A stretch of 64,000 bases of DNA from assembly GCA_026214975.1 (NCBI GenBank), contig CM047810.1:39690806-39754805 (forward strand). Reading direction: 5' to 3'. Below the pieces are notes generated by a model. It saw nothing but the letters and a program-made list of their open reading frames with translations, made no database searches and had not been told where the DNA came from. The stretch is from Gentiana macrophylla. Lineage: Eukaryota; Streptophyta; Magnoliopsida; Gentianales; Gentianaceae. This document shows, piece after piece, positions 11,587 through 23,080 of the stretch; position 1 is the first letter of the stretch, and each line of letters opens with the position of its first letter. The position numbers and the translations under genes were made by a program.

Positions 11587-13431
11587 ATGGCTTCCCTAAA
11601 TAGCTCCATGAACCCGAGGGAGGGCTTATCCTTGGTATGGCCTCCGTGCTTTGATGGTTCTGGATTTATTCAGTGGAAACGTTCGATGATGACTCATGCG
11701 CAACAAACAAACTATCAACTGTGGATTATCATAAACAAAGGTCCGTTTGTTCCCATAAAAGACATCACCGAAGCCGGAGTCACTACAAAGGTTAATAAGA
11801 CTGAGGATGAATTTAACGAAGAGGACTGTAGAAAAATGTCCTTAAACGCTAAAGTTGTCGCCATTCTTATCAACTCTTTAAGTCCCTCTGAGAACCGAGT
11901 TGTTGCCGCATGCGAGACTGCCAAAGAAATTTGGGAGGCTCTTATCAAACGTCATGAGGGCACCAGTAAGGTTAAGAAGTCTAAAATAAGTCAACTTAAT
12001 CATGCATATGAGTTTTTTCAAGCAAAACCGAATGAATCTATTATTGACATGGATAATAGATTCACGGACATAGTCAATGCCCCTTGGTAAAGACATCTCT
12101 ATGGAGGACCAAAACTATAAGATACTTCTCTCCCTTCCTCTTATATGGGAACCTAAGGCTACGGCCATAGAGGAAGTGAAGGATCTCTCGGTCCTCACTA
12201 AAGATGAACTTATCGGTACGCTCTTAGTATACGAACAACATCTGAACGCACCCAAGAAAAAGTATCACGAGATGTCCGCTCTCGACTTTGGCTCGTGAAG
12301 AACCTGAATCTGAAAATGAGCAAGCGGATGATGAAAGTGAAGATGACGAAGAAACCGCAATGATGGTTCGTAAGTTCAAAAGATTCTTGAAAAATGAACG
12401 AAGAGGAAAATCATCCGGGAATGCTAAGTCCCAAAACAAAAGTGGTTGGAAGCAAGATATGACTTGTTTCGAACGTAACCAGAAAGGTCATATTGCCAAC
12501 GAGTGCCCTAATAAGAAAAGTGGAAAGCCCAAGCCTACATCCTGTCAAAAGAGCAAAAATGCTCAAAACGGCAAAGGCAAGAAAAATGGAAAAGCAATGG
12601 CGGCTACTTGGGATGCAAGCGACGAATCAGACAATGACAATAAGTCTGAAACATCCGAAAAGGCAAACTTGTGCTTTATGGGTTTTTTCACAACCCACGA
12701 ACTCAAGTGACAGTGAGGTATCCGACACTTCCTTAACTAAGAAAGAACTGCATACACTTAATGAATAATTAACTAGGGAGAACCTCACACTTAAGGGTAA
12801 AACCAAAACACTAAATAAGTTTAAGGTACAACAAGACGACGATTTTGTCACCTTAACCAATGAACTAAGTAAATTGAAGCTTAAACACCAAACGACCGAG
12901 ATTGAGAATGAATCTTTAAAGCGAAAGGTTGTGGCGTTTAAGCAAGTCATCTCAAGACTTGAAGAGCAAATTACTCAGCTCAAAATGCAACCCTCAACTT
13001 CTCAGACTTCAAAGGGTAAGGACGTTTGTGTGGAAGGTTCATCCGACACACAAAAATCACCCGCCTCAACCCAAGTCTTGGAGCCTAGGCCAATTGGCTT
13101 AGCACACACCACGACCGCAAAACCCATCAAAAAGAAAAGAAGAAATAGAAAGAAAAAGATACACACCACACCTAAGAACGCTCCATCAACATCCGCACAC
13201 ACTTCACAACGTTCTTCCCTTCATACTCATGCATACGCCTATGATCGAAGAGGTTCAAAGAGCTTTGCTCAACAGAACCACTTCCCTCATAGTAGCTATG
13301 CTCCATCTAGTTTTTACCCGAATACACAATACGATCCACGCATACACCAGGCACCCACCTATACACATAGACTTCCCCAGTTTGACCCTCTTTTGGCCCA
13401 GATGCTATTCTGGCAAGATCAGGTCAATTGA
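11587..13431 (+). pseudogene. gag: gag of the SIRE-like element
   Basis: Capsid/nucleocapsid gene, broken. It starts at ATG 11587 (MASLNSSMNPREGLSL) and runs to a frame change near 12090 through a UBN2 Gag domain (AKEIWEALIKRHEGTSKVKK, with NESIIDMDNRF further on). It continues as LLSLPLIWEPKATAIEEV to 12298, then an acidic stretch and a zinc knuckle at about 12467-12508 reading CFERNQKGHIANEC. The second cysteine is replaced by arginine, so the knuckle should not bind zinc. A long helical segment rich in K, E, L and Q (about 12774-13000) looks like a coiled coil, followed by a basic tail (KPIKKKRRNRKKK). At least three stops or frameshifts interrupt it. The coiled coil and long C-terminal tail fit SIRE-type Gag. 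Confidence 0.88.
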
Positions 13432-13569
13432 ATGCAATCGACCACATACCATCCCAACCCATGTCACTGTGAACAGCCCGAGTCCTCTTAGACAAAGAAG
13501 GCTGCTAGCAAACCAATGGTTAAGAAGGTATGGGTTCGAAAGGACTCGATCAAGCCTGATTCTAACCCC

Positions 13570-13830
13570 GAAGGACCCAAGAACTAAGGGAACCTATATA
13601 AACTCTTTGTATTGCAAGCATGTCTTAAAGCAAAACTATATAGAAGCAATACAAAGTATTGCTTGGACAGTGGATGCTCTCGACATATGACTGGCAACTC
13701 TGCAATCATCCGAAATTACAAAGCTATATTAAATGGAGGGTCAGTCACTTTCGGAGACAATTCAAAAGGAAAGATCCTTGGAAAAAGATCAGTTGGTAAC
13801 CCAAATTGTTTTATTATTCATAATGTTTAA
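13570..13830 (+). pseudogene. Copia aspartic protease (SIRE-like element)
   Basis: Retropepsin-type domain that would cleave the Gag-Pol polyprotein. The active-site phrase YCLDSGCSRHMTGN is intact near 13660-13700, followed by VTFGDNSKGKILGKRSVGN. A stop at about 13828 and a frame change upstream separate it from Gag and integrase. The domain itself still looks well preserved. Confidence 0.88.
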
Positions 13831-13842
13831 TTAGTCAAGCAT

Positions 13843-14991
13843 TTGGAGTATAATTTACTAAGCATATCACTGTTAAGTGACTCGGGCCTTAAAATTGTGT
13901 TTGATGAGGATAGTTGCATGATATCTGATAAATTAGGGAATGTTGTCCTAACTGGTCTTCGTGAGCATAATCTTTACACGATCGAACTGAAAACCTCACT
14001 AATAAAACATGATGACACAAATCTATGGCACCGTCGCTTAGGTCATGTTGGTATCATAACTATTGAGAAGCTGTGCAAACAGAATCTTATACGAGGTATA
14101 CCAACATTAGATTTGAATGAGTTTGACACTTGTGAACCGTGTATACATGGTAAGCAAGCTAGAAATTCATGCAGATCCAAACACGAAGTGTCTTCCACTC
14201 GCATCCTAGAATTGTTGCACATTGACTTATTTGGTCCTAGTAGAGTAGTAAGTTTCAGTGGAAAGTCTTATGTGCTCGTCGTCGTTGATGACTATTCTAG
14301 ATATACGTGGACTCTGTTTTTGACTCACAAGAGTGATAGTGCTCAGGCATTCTCTACTCTCGTGAAGCAACTACAGAATACCTTTGATATATCTGTTGTA
14401 GCTGTCAGGAGTGACAGAGGTGGTGAGTTCGTGGATACTAGTCTCATAGAATTCTGTGAGTACCTTGGTATCCGTCATAAATTCTCTACTCCTTGAACTC
14501 CCCAACAAAACGGCGTCATTGAGCATAAGAACCGAATACTGCAAGAATATGCTCGAACAATGCTAAATGAGTTCAAGGTGTCTCAATTTCTGTGGGCTGA
14601 GGCTGTTGCTTGTGCATGTTATGTTGTTAATCAAGTGTCTATTAGACACAGATTGCACAAGACACCCTACGAAGTCTTAAGAAATCGGCCTCCGAAAGTT
14701 AACTACTTTCATGTTTTTGGATTCAAGAGTTTCGTGTTGAATGATAAGGGAAATTTGGATAAGTTTGCATCTAAGTCCATCGAATGCATATTCGTTGGTT
14801 ATTCCGAGACTTCACGGGCTTATAGATGCTACAATCCAGTTTCTCGACGCATTCTCGAGTCCATACACGTTTCATTTCATGAGTCCGTTTCCTTGACTAA
14901 CATGTGCTCTAGTGTGAAAGATAAGCAAGTAAGTGTAGAGCAGTTGGACTTGGAGGATGAGCTCGAGCTACTTTCCACCCGCACAAAATGA
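13843..14991 (+). pseudogene. Copia integrase (SIRE-like element)
   Basis: Integrase region in one frame with a single internal stop. It opens with a GAG-pre-integrase zinc-binding segment (LWHRRLGHVGIITIEKLC, then CEPCIHGKQ at about 14130-14160). The rve core follows, with the first Asp in LLHIDLFGPS, the second in RSDRGGEF and the Glu in NGVIEHKN. The Asp-to-Glu spacing is 35 residues, as in the DD35E family. A TGA at about 14495 replaces the Arg or Trp codon expected between STP and TPQQNG. The C-terminal part (KTPYEVLRNRPPKVNYFHVF, then IFVGYSETSRAYR) ends at 14991. Catalytic residues are present but the stop would truncate the enzyme before the Glu. Confidence 0.9.
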
Positions 14992-15239
14992 AACATCCTC
15001 GAAATGGAAGTAGCACAAGAAGTAGATGTTGCACCAACAACACCCGTCGTGGATAACATGTGAGCAAATGATACTCCCAACGAAGAAAACGTGCAAGAGG
15101 AGAATGGTGGTGCTCCACAACACAGATGGGAAAGTTATCACACCCCAGACTTAATCATTGGTGGCCCCACTGCTGGTGTTAGCACCCGAAGGTCCACTTT
15201 CTATCCCTCATCTTTGCATGCACTTGTTTCTAACATCTA

Positions 15240-16762
15240 ACCTAAGTAAGTTGATGAAGCCCTCTTAGACAATGAGTGGGTTATAGTTATGCAAGAAGAG
15301 CTTCATCAATTTGAAAGGTAGGATGTTTGGGAACTTGTTCCCCTACCTTAGGGTAAAACCTCGGTAGGCACACGATGGGTCTTTAGGAACAAGTTAGATG
15401 AAAACGGTAAAGTCGTTCGGAATAAGGCTCGACTGGTGGCTCAGGGTTATACCCAAAAGGAAGGCATCGATTACGATGAGACCTTCGCCCCAGTTGCTCG
15501 GCTGGAAGCCATTTGACTTTTAATTCCGTTTGCATCTAGCTTAGGAATAAAGCTCCATCAAATGGACGTCAAAAGTTCCTTATTAAAAGGACTTTATCGA
15601 TAAAGAAGTGTATGTTCGACAGCCCCCGGGTTTTGAGGATACACTTCATCCTGATTATGTCTTCCGTCTCAAGAAAGCACTTTACGGACTCAAACAAGTG
15701 CCTTGAGCATGGTAAAATAAGTTGTCATCAGTGCTTTTAGCTAATGGCTTCGTTAGGGGTAGGGTGGATAACACCTTGTTTATAAAGAAGTCCGGCTCTG
15801 ACATCCTGGTTTCCCAGGTCTATGTCGATGACATTATCTTCGGTCCCACCGACCCTGCTCTGTGCACTGAGTTTGAGACCTTGATGTCCTCTCAGTTTGA
15901 GATGTCAGCCATGGGAGAGTTAAGTTTCTTCCTCGGCTTACAGATCAAGCAAACACAGTCCGGAACATACATAAGTCAAACTAAGTATATTAGAGATATG
16001 TTCACCATGTTTAAGTTCGACACGTTGAATCCTGCTACGACTCCTATGAGCTCGTCAGTCAAACTTACACTTGATGAAGATGGTGAGCCGTTTGACTCTC
16101 ACCTATATCGATCTATGATCAGTTCTCTGCTATACCTGACCACATCGAGACCCGACATACAGTTTGTTGTAGGACTATGTCCACGCTTTCAATCTAATAC
16201 TAAGATATCGCATTACAAAGATGTGAAGCAAGTTTTCCGGTATCTCAAGCACACACCTACTTTGAGTCTCTGGTACTCTCGAGAGTCGTCACTTACACTT
16301 ATCACTTACAGCGATGCCGACTATGGTGGGTATCGTATTGAACGGAAGAGTACCAGAGGTACTTGTCAATTACTTGAGGACCGCCTCATCTCTTGGTTCT
16401 CTAAGAAGTAACCTAGTGTTGCCCTTAGTACTACTGAGGCTGAGTATGTTGCCTTGAGCAATTGATGTGCTCAACTCCTCTGGATCAAACAACAGTTAGC
16501 AGACTTCGGCATGTCTGTAGATTGTGTTCCGATTAATTGCGACAGTACCAGTGCAATAGACCTTACACACAATCCTGTGTTGCACTCCCGAGCCAAACAC
16601 ATAGACATTCGTTATCATTTTATACGTGATCACGTGCAAAATGGTACGATATCTATTGAGTTTGTGCTGACTGCGCATCAGGTAGCTGACATTTTCACAA
16701 AGCCTTTACACCAGGCCTCGTTCGAAAAGTTGCGTAGTGACCTACATATGGCACCGTTATGA
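15240..16762 (+). pseudogene. Copia reverse transcriptase and RNase H (SIRE-like element)
   Basis: RT (RVT_2 type) followed by RNase H. The N-terminal RT part (15260-15720) carries several stops: phrases such as [20 protein letters not shown] and [12 protein letters not shown] are readable, then the frame shifts near 15600. The catalytic half is open from 15722 to 16411 and includes the YVDD box (SQVYVDDIIFG) and FFLGLQIKQTQSG. RNase H starts at TYSDADYGG and, after a stop near 16410, continues through STTEAEYVAL and CDSTSAIDLTHNPVLHSR to HQVADIFTKPL, ending at 16762. Catalytic acidic residues are retained; reading-frame damage is in the N-terminal half and at two later stops. Confidence 0.9.
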
Positions 16763-16787
16763 TCCCTTTTGCTTAGTTTTCAAACTA

Positions 16788-16870
16788 AGGGGGAGAAGTA
16801 CGTATGTAGGGGGAGCTGTAATCAAGGGGGAGCATAGAGGTATTTTGAAAATTAATCAAAATGGGGAGAT
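16788..16870 (+). other. Cluster of polypurine tracts before the 3' LTR
   Basis: Three AGGGGGAG-type runs (near 16789, 16808 and 16828) and a fourth variant, AAAATGGGGAGAT, end directly at the LTR start. Only the last adjoins the LTR and should prime plus-strand synthesis. Repeated purine tracts in this place are a known feature of SIRE/Maximus elements. Confidence 0.8.
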
Positions 16871-19800
16871 TGTTGAGTTATGAGCCCCAGTTGCACGTAA
16901 TTTGATTAATTTCCAAAAATACCCCTCATATGTGGTTTTACTATTTTACCTTTGCCACTAACTTCCATGAAGTTAAAACTTAAATCATATGGCAAATTTT
17001 TGTGTTTAATTTTTTTTGCAGGACCTTTATTTAATTAAATAGTTATTTTAAATTAATTGCCAATTTTATTGGTCAATTATTTAATTATTTAATATGTACT
17101 ATTGCTTGTTGGACTTTTATTTCTAATGCCTGATGTTTTCTTTATCTGCTCAGCCCGATCATTTTTCTTTCCGGCCCATTTCTCTTACTTAACCCTAATC
17201 CAGTCTCCACCCCCCACTATATGTCAAAACCGTAAAACCTAAACCTATTTTCAGCCGTCTCCTCTTTCTTTCACATAATCTACCTCATTTACTCCTCTCC
17301 GATTTCCAGATCATTCATCTTCATGACGATTCTGTTACCCTAAGATAATCCGGCCCTTATTTCTCTTACCCTCGTCTGCACCTGCTGAATTCGTTTATAG
17401 TAAGAACGGATACTTCCGTGGTTCGTTTTCAAGCAACCGTGTGTGAAAATCACTTTTGGAAGGTTTGAAGAAATCATCCCTGATTCGCTATAAAAGGTGA
17501 TATCTTTCTGATTATATCGTCCATATCTTGTATTAATTCTAATTTGAACTAGTTTATTGCCCTGATTTTGTGCCGGATGCATTTTGTGAAGGTTAAGTGT
17601 GAAAGGTTCAACCTTTCATCTGATATGGCGTTGATTCGAGCTCTTATTCCCTGATTCGGAGGATTCGTAGCCATTAATTGATGGCTCGGCGTTTTAATGT
17701 CCAAAATCGAAACTTTAATTCAGGGAATTTTTGGTTTCTTTGAATTCCAGTCAATATCGCTTTTATTAGATTGATTTGAACTGTGATTATGCCTGATTCT
17801 CTTCCATTATTGGCTGTTTACAGGCCCTACCCTGACCAGTTCTAGAGCTTTGATGGCATAAGGTCTAGAATTTTGATCACGTGTGTAAATGAGAGGATCT
17901 GCAGCCACAATCAAAGGTTCAGCAAGGGAATCTTCTCAAATCAGCACGTGAAAATCTAATCCGGCAAACCTCCATCCGGATTGACATGGTAAAACGGCTA
18001 ACCTTGTACCCTAGTCCGGTCTAGCCAATTCAATTGAGGGTATTTACCCAATGATACTAAATTGGAAACTGCTGAGGGTAATCAAACCCAATGATGGCCA
18101 AACAAGTTAACCAAACCGGTCCAACCTTGATCTGAATCAAGTCCTCTTTAAGTCTCTGATCAACCTTATGTGTTACTTTCATTTTTTTGTTGATCAATGG
18201 TTTGTCCGAGTCCTTTCAGCTGTTTAGTACTTCGGGTTTCAGCCTTGTTAAGTCTTAGGCCTTCTCACTTCACAAGTCCTATAACTAGCCATCCTCATCC
18301 AACTTTTTTTAGATCAGTTTTTTTTACTTGAGCAATACCACATTTTCTCCTTTTCAAAAAGTTCTTCTAAGTCTCTTTTGTAAGAAGAAGTCAGTGGTCT
18401 GAATTCCCTATCACTTGCCTGAAGTGATAGTGAATTGGTTGGAATCTTGCTGAAGTGTGTATAGCTTGAGGATTGGCAAAGCTATACACAGGACTCAGGT
18501 TCAACCCTAGGTTTGTCTGCATTGTGTCTTTGTGAAAAAGGTAATCATACAGAAAACCCTTTAAAATTGCTTTTGTTTAACTGTTCTGTGTCTCTTTGAT
18601 TAATCTGAAGCACCCTATGTTCTAAGATCATTGGTACTGAAGGACCCCTGTCTGAGAATTGCCTAAGTGAGGATTTGGCAACTCAGACATAGGCTTCAAG
18701 CCACCCCTGATCTTTTGTAAATCAAGAATTCAGATTAAGTCTTGCTGTGTCTGCATACTTGTCTAGTTAGCAATCTAAGTGTAATCTTCATTCTGGTGTT
18801 TAAATCCACAGAAAGCCAATAGGAAAAATCTTCCTTGTTAAAAAGGCTCTAACAGATTTTGACCTCAGTACTTGACTGTGCATTGATCATCAAAGTGAAA
18901 AGCTTGTTGTCATAAACTTCAGTTCGATCATTCAGCCTGTACTTCAAAATTCATGATCTGTCCTCTGGTGTGTTTGGCTTAATATACCTTCTCACTGCCT
19001 TGGTAATAAGGCTGACAAACTGAATTGTTGAATTTGTATAAGTGTGTATTATCTGTCTAAACTTTTGGCTCTATGTGTGTTGTTTTCCTCATATCTGCTG
19101 GGAATTTTTCAGTGTGTATATCCTATGATCTACATCCTGAAATTATGCCCCCTTACTGTGCTTACTTCCTGAATCCTTGCAACAATTTGTTCTTCTAAGC
19201 TGCCTGCAAATCTGTGGATCTAAGTTTGTAATTGAACACCTTGTAATAGGACTTTTTATCTGAGTTTTTATTTTTGGCCACATTTGGACTCTTTGATCTT
19301 TGTGATCGATTACAATCTCGACCTTGATAGTCGATCGAGTTGTAACTCGATCCGACCTTCGATTCGATGATGAAACCGACCGATCGCCTAGTCTGGTCCC
19401 TTCTTGTTGTGCTCACTGAAACCTTTGTAATCAGGCTGCATTTAAGTGCTGATAAACTTCAAAGTTGATTGTGTTTATCATCACTAAAATTCATCTGATA
19501 TTTTTCAGTCTGAGCAGTGCCTTTGACTGATCTAAGGACCACTTTCTATGATCAGTCTAAAGCTGTATTTATTCTACTTTAAGTGTAATTTCTGTGTGTA
19601 AATTTCTGAACCTGTTTGATACTTCCAGTGCGTGGTTTAATATATGCTTGATTCTTTTGTTTTTATTCGAACCTTGTGTTGAGTAGAAGTTGTTGTTACT
19701 GAACCAATTTGATAAAGAACTCATACTTGAGTGTTTGAAAAATAACCTAACTAATAGTAATTAATCTTTCTGCAATCACCCTTGTTCATTGTTATAATAT

Positions 19801-19991
19801 CGTGATCACTTAGGTGTTTTACACAATCGAATAATATTTGATTTAAGCTTCCGGAATTGAATATTAGTAATTGTGTGTATTAAATTGCTCCAACTTGTTT
19901 ACTTTATAATAAATCGAAAAATTGGTATAAACTTTCTACACTCTATTCAACCCCCCTTCTAGAGTGTACTCTGCGCATTATCGATCCAACA
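16871..19991 (+). repeat. 3' LTR of SIRE-like copia element
   Basis: 3121 bp with TG...CA ends (TGTTGAGTTATGAG to ATCGATCCAACA). It is homologous to 8185-11317 along its length. A short tract at about 19283-19395 differs from the other LTR in a patterned way (see findings). Confidence 0.95.
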
Positions 19992-19996
19992 ACATG
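19992..19996. repeat. Target site duplication ACATG (right)
   Basis: Exact copy of the five bases at 8180-8184. Confidence 0.95.
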
Positions 19997-21056
19997 GGTG
20001 CTACTCGATCTGCTGGGAATGTACTGAATCCTAAGGGGATTAGGATCCTGTTTGAACTTCCTGAGGATGCTCCTGCCTCTTCTTCCCGGGCCATTCCATT
20101 GAAGGTAGAGGATGTTGAGGAAGAAGAAGAAGGGAAAGAAGAGTTCCGGCTTCAGAAAAGGAAGTAAATTGTGATTGTTGACACCCTATAGAAGGGTAAA
20201 TCCAAGAAAAAGAAGATTGTACATCGTCCTGTCGAGAGAGATTGAAGAGGTTGATCCAGAGGATGAGCCGCCAGTGGACCAGGGGCGTCTAGCCGAGCTG
20301 TCTGACCAAGATCTGGCTGTTGTGGTAAGTTGTCCTTTAGTGCCCTGACCTTATATTCCATGTACCTTTATTTTCCTCTTAGCTTCTAAAGTTTTTCAGG
20401 GGGCCCAAATCAGGCAGGAATTTTTGCAAAGGCTCGCTGAGTCCACGGTGATTAAGGAGGCTCAGAAGAAGAGCATTGAGGAGTTGAAAGCAAGCCGAGA
20501 GAGGCACAGGGAGTCCTCCACTGCTAAAGACGAGGAGATCAAGGCCCTGAAGGTCAAATTCAAACTCATAAAGCTGAGCTGAAAAGGGTTCATGAGGAGT
20601 GTGCTGCTGAGCTCCAAGCAGCATATGACAAGTATACTGCTAATACATCTGAGCTAGGATAGCATCTAACAAGACTTCAGGCTGAAAAGGCAGAGCTGAA
20701 GGCCTCTCTCCCTGACCGTGTTGCCCAGACAGTTCAAGACTACAAGTCTTCCAAGCACTTTATTAAGTGTCAAAAAGCTTTGTTGGGTCCTGTTATGTGG
20801 CATGGCTTCACGGTGGGAGTTGACAAGTCCAAGAGAAGTTTCCTGGCCTGGATGTTGAGACCCTTCCTCACAGGCACATGTACAACCCAGAAGCATATAA
20901 GGTTTATGACGAATGCCTACTAGAGTTCAAAGAAGGCATAAATGTTGGAGTCCAATACGCTAAGAAGCGCCCTACTACTCAGAGTTCTGGGTATGTTCCT
21001 CCGACTGCCAGCCAGCCAGCTTCAGCTGAGCATCAAAGTTCTGCTGCCCTTCCTTG
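19997..21056 (+). pseudogene. Antisense ORF of Tat element, C-terminal part
   Basis: Continuation of the antisense ORF beyond the copia insertion. The first segment reads GATRSAGNVLNPKGIRILFE and an acidic patch (VEDVEEEEEGKEE), then meets a stop near 20165. A plausible intron follows (GT near 20325, AG near 20398), after which a helical, charged segment appears: IRQEFLQRLAESTVIKEAQ, then KKSIEELKASRERHRESS. This looks like the coiled-coil tail common in Transposase_28 proteins. Stops and frame changes accumulate from 20580 onward. Readable fragments continue to a segment near 20990-21056. The role of the protein is unknown. Confidence 0.6.
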
Positions 21057-21279
21057 AGCTTTGCCTACTACTTTTGTTTTGCTAAACTTATTTTATCAAT
21101 TTTTATAAACTTTAACATTTATGCTAAGTAATGCACCTTTAACATTTATGCTATACTTATGCTAAGTTTTTTGTTTTGAAAATGAGTACTTAGTTGGTAC
21201 CCTGTGTGACCCCCCAGTACGGCATACATTACTTAGTTTAGTGGATGGCGTACTTAGATTTGATTTTGAGCCAATACAC
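21057..21279. other. Non-coding stretch before the tandem array
   Basis: AT-rich sequence between the antisense ORF and the 76-bp array. No ORF or regulatory element is recognised. Confidence 0.4.
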
Positions 21280-22193
21280 TTTGTAAGCGATCTGCAGACT
21301 CGGGAAGTTTGTGGAATGCAAACTTTATGAGTATGACCTGCAGTACTCAGTTAAAATTTGGCCTGACCTGCAGACTCGGGAAGTTTGTGGAATTCAAACT
21401 TTCTGAGTATGACCTGCAGTACTCAGTTAAAATTTGGCCTGACCTGCAGACTCGGGAAGTTTGTGGAATTCAAACTTTCTGAGTATGACCTGCAGTACTC
21501 AGTTAAAAATTTAGCCTGACCTGCACACTCGGGAAGTTTGTGGAATGCAAACTTTCTGAGTATGACCTGCACTCGATCGTTAAAATTTAGCTTTGACACA
21601 CACTCGGGAAGTTTGTGGAATGCAAACTTTCTGAGTATGACTTGTAGTACTCATTAAATATTTAGCCTGACCTGCAGACTTGGGAAGTTTGTGGAATGCA
21701 AACTTTCTGAGTATGACCTGCAGTACTCAGTTAAAATTTGGCCTGACCTGTAGACTCGGGGGAAGTTTGTGGAATTCAAAATTTCTGAGTATGACCTGCA
21801 GTACTCAGTTAATATTTAGCCTGGCCTGCACACTCAGGAAGTTTGTGGAATGCAAACTTTCTGAGTACGACCTACAGTACTCAGTTAAAATTTAGCATGA
21901 CCTGCAAACTCTAGAAGTTTGTGGAATGCAAACTTTCTAATTATGACCTGCAGTACTCAGTTAAAATTTGGCCTGACTTGCAGACTCGGGAAGTTTGTGA
22001 AATTCAAACTTTCTGAGTATAACCTGCAGTACTAAGTTAAATTTGGCCTGACCTACAAACTCCGGAAGTTTGTGGAATTCAAACTTTCTGAGTATGACCT
22101 GCAGTACTCAGTTAAAATTTGGCCTGACCTGTAGACTCGGGAAGTTTGTGGAATTCAAACTTTCTGAATATGACCTGCAATACTCAGTTAAAA
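21280..22193. repeat. 76-bp tandem repeat array (12 copies)
   Basis: About twelve head-to-tail copies of a 76-bp unit, for example starting at 21361 and 21437. Each unit holds two inverted repeats: AAGTTTG...CAAACTT with an 8-base loop, and CTGAGTA...TACTCAG with a 10-base loop containing CTGCAG. Copies alternate between GGAATG and GGAATT in the first loop. The array lies in the 3' UTR position of the Tat-type element. Confidence 0.95.
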
Positions 22194-22376
22194 TGATTTT
22201 CCCTTATAAGGGTGATAACCTAACAATATAATACTCGTAAAAAGAAGAAGAATTTTATTAAAATCTGCAGTGATTCTTGGTTATCATTTATTGTAAATAA
22301 AAGACTAAATTGAAAAGTATAGAAAACAAGTCTGGCACATGTTCTTGACATAAAATTTCCTGAGATTGTTGGCATT

Positions 22377-23080
22377 TCAACTGCGAGGTATGGTCCTACC
22401 TCTTGCATCGGCTAGCTGGTATGAGCCCTTTCCATAAATTTTGACCACCCGGTAGGGGCCTTCCCAGTTTGGGTCGAGCTTGCATTGAGGACCCTGCCTG
22501 CCGACCTCATTCTTTCGCAGCACCAGATCTCCTTCTTTGAAGTAAGAGTGTCTGACTTTTGAGTTATAATACTGATATATCCTCTGTTTATATTTAGCCA
22601 TTCCGATGTATGCCACTTCTCTGGCCTCTTCCAAGTCATCCTTGGCTTGCCTGAACTCACCGTCCTGATCTGACTGGGCATGGAGCTCGGTCCTCGGAGA
22701 CGGAAGTCCGATTTCTGTGGGGATAACTGCCTCACATCCATAAGCTAAGGAAAAAGGTGTTTCACCGGTTGCTGAGTTTGGCGTCGTCCTGTACGCCCAA
22801 AGTATGTTGGGTATGTGATCAACCCAATTCTCTCCCTCTTCTTCTAGTCTCTTCTTTAAACCAAACTTGACCTGTCTGTTTGTCTGTTCAACTTGGCCAT
22901 TAGCCTGCGGATGGCCGACAGAGGTAAAGTGTTGGGTAATACCCAGCTCGGCACACCATGTTCTGACTGTCCTGTCTTCAAACTGTGTTCCGATGTCCGA
23001 GATTAGGATCTTAGGTATTCTATATCTGCAGACAACGATTTTCCATAGAAATTTCTGAATGGCCCTGCCCGTGATAGGAT
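22377..23080 (-). pseudogene. Ty3/gypsy integrase, C-terminal two-thirds
   Basis: Minus-strand integrase of the Tat-type element. ITGRAIQKFLWKIVVCRYRI leads to the second catalytic Asp (ILISDIGTQFED) and the Glu in GQVEQTN, with 35 residues between them as in DD35E integrases. NILWAYRTTPNSATGETPFS and YGCEAVIPTEIGLPS follow, then the C-terminal domain (FKEGDLVLRKNEV, DPNWEGPYRVV, GSYQLAD) with a stop near 22377. No chromodomain is visible, which fits a Tat rather than a chromovirus element. The first catalytic Asp and everything upstream are missing; upstream of about 23080 the reading continues into unrelated residues (YQMLVKKYTT), marking the truncation. Confidence 0.9.

Larger units (their letters stand above)
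8185..19991 (+). mobile_element. SIRE-like Ty1/copia element, near complete, inactive
   Basis: An 11.8-kb LTR retrotransposon with two matching LTRs (8185-11317 and 16871-19991), an initiator-Met tRNA primer site, gag, protease, integrase, RT and RNase H in copia order, a cluster of purine tracts and a perfect 5-bp target duplication (ACATG). A Gag with a coiled-coil tail, repeated purine tracts and RT motifs such as YVDDIIFG and FFLGLQIKQTQSGTYI point to the SIRE/Maximus lineage. The LTRs are very long for copia. Every coding domain carries stops or frameshifts, many explicable as C-to-T or G-to-A changes, so the copy cannot be autonomous. It is inserted in the antisense ORF of the Tat-type gypsy element. 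Confidence 0.93.

Noticed and set aside
21280..22193. CRISPR-like array
   Set aside because: Repeats are adjacent and diverged with no unique spacers, and the surroundings are a plant retrotransposon; this is a tandem array.
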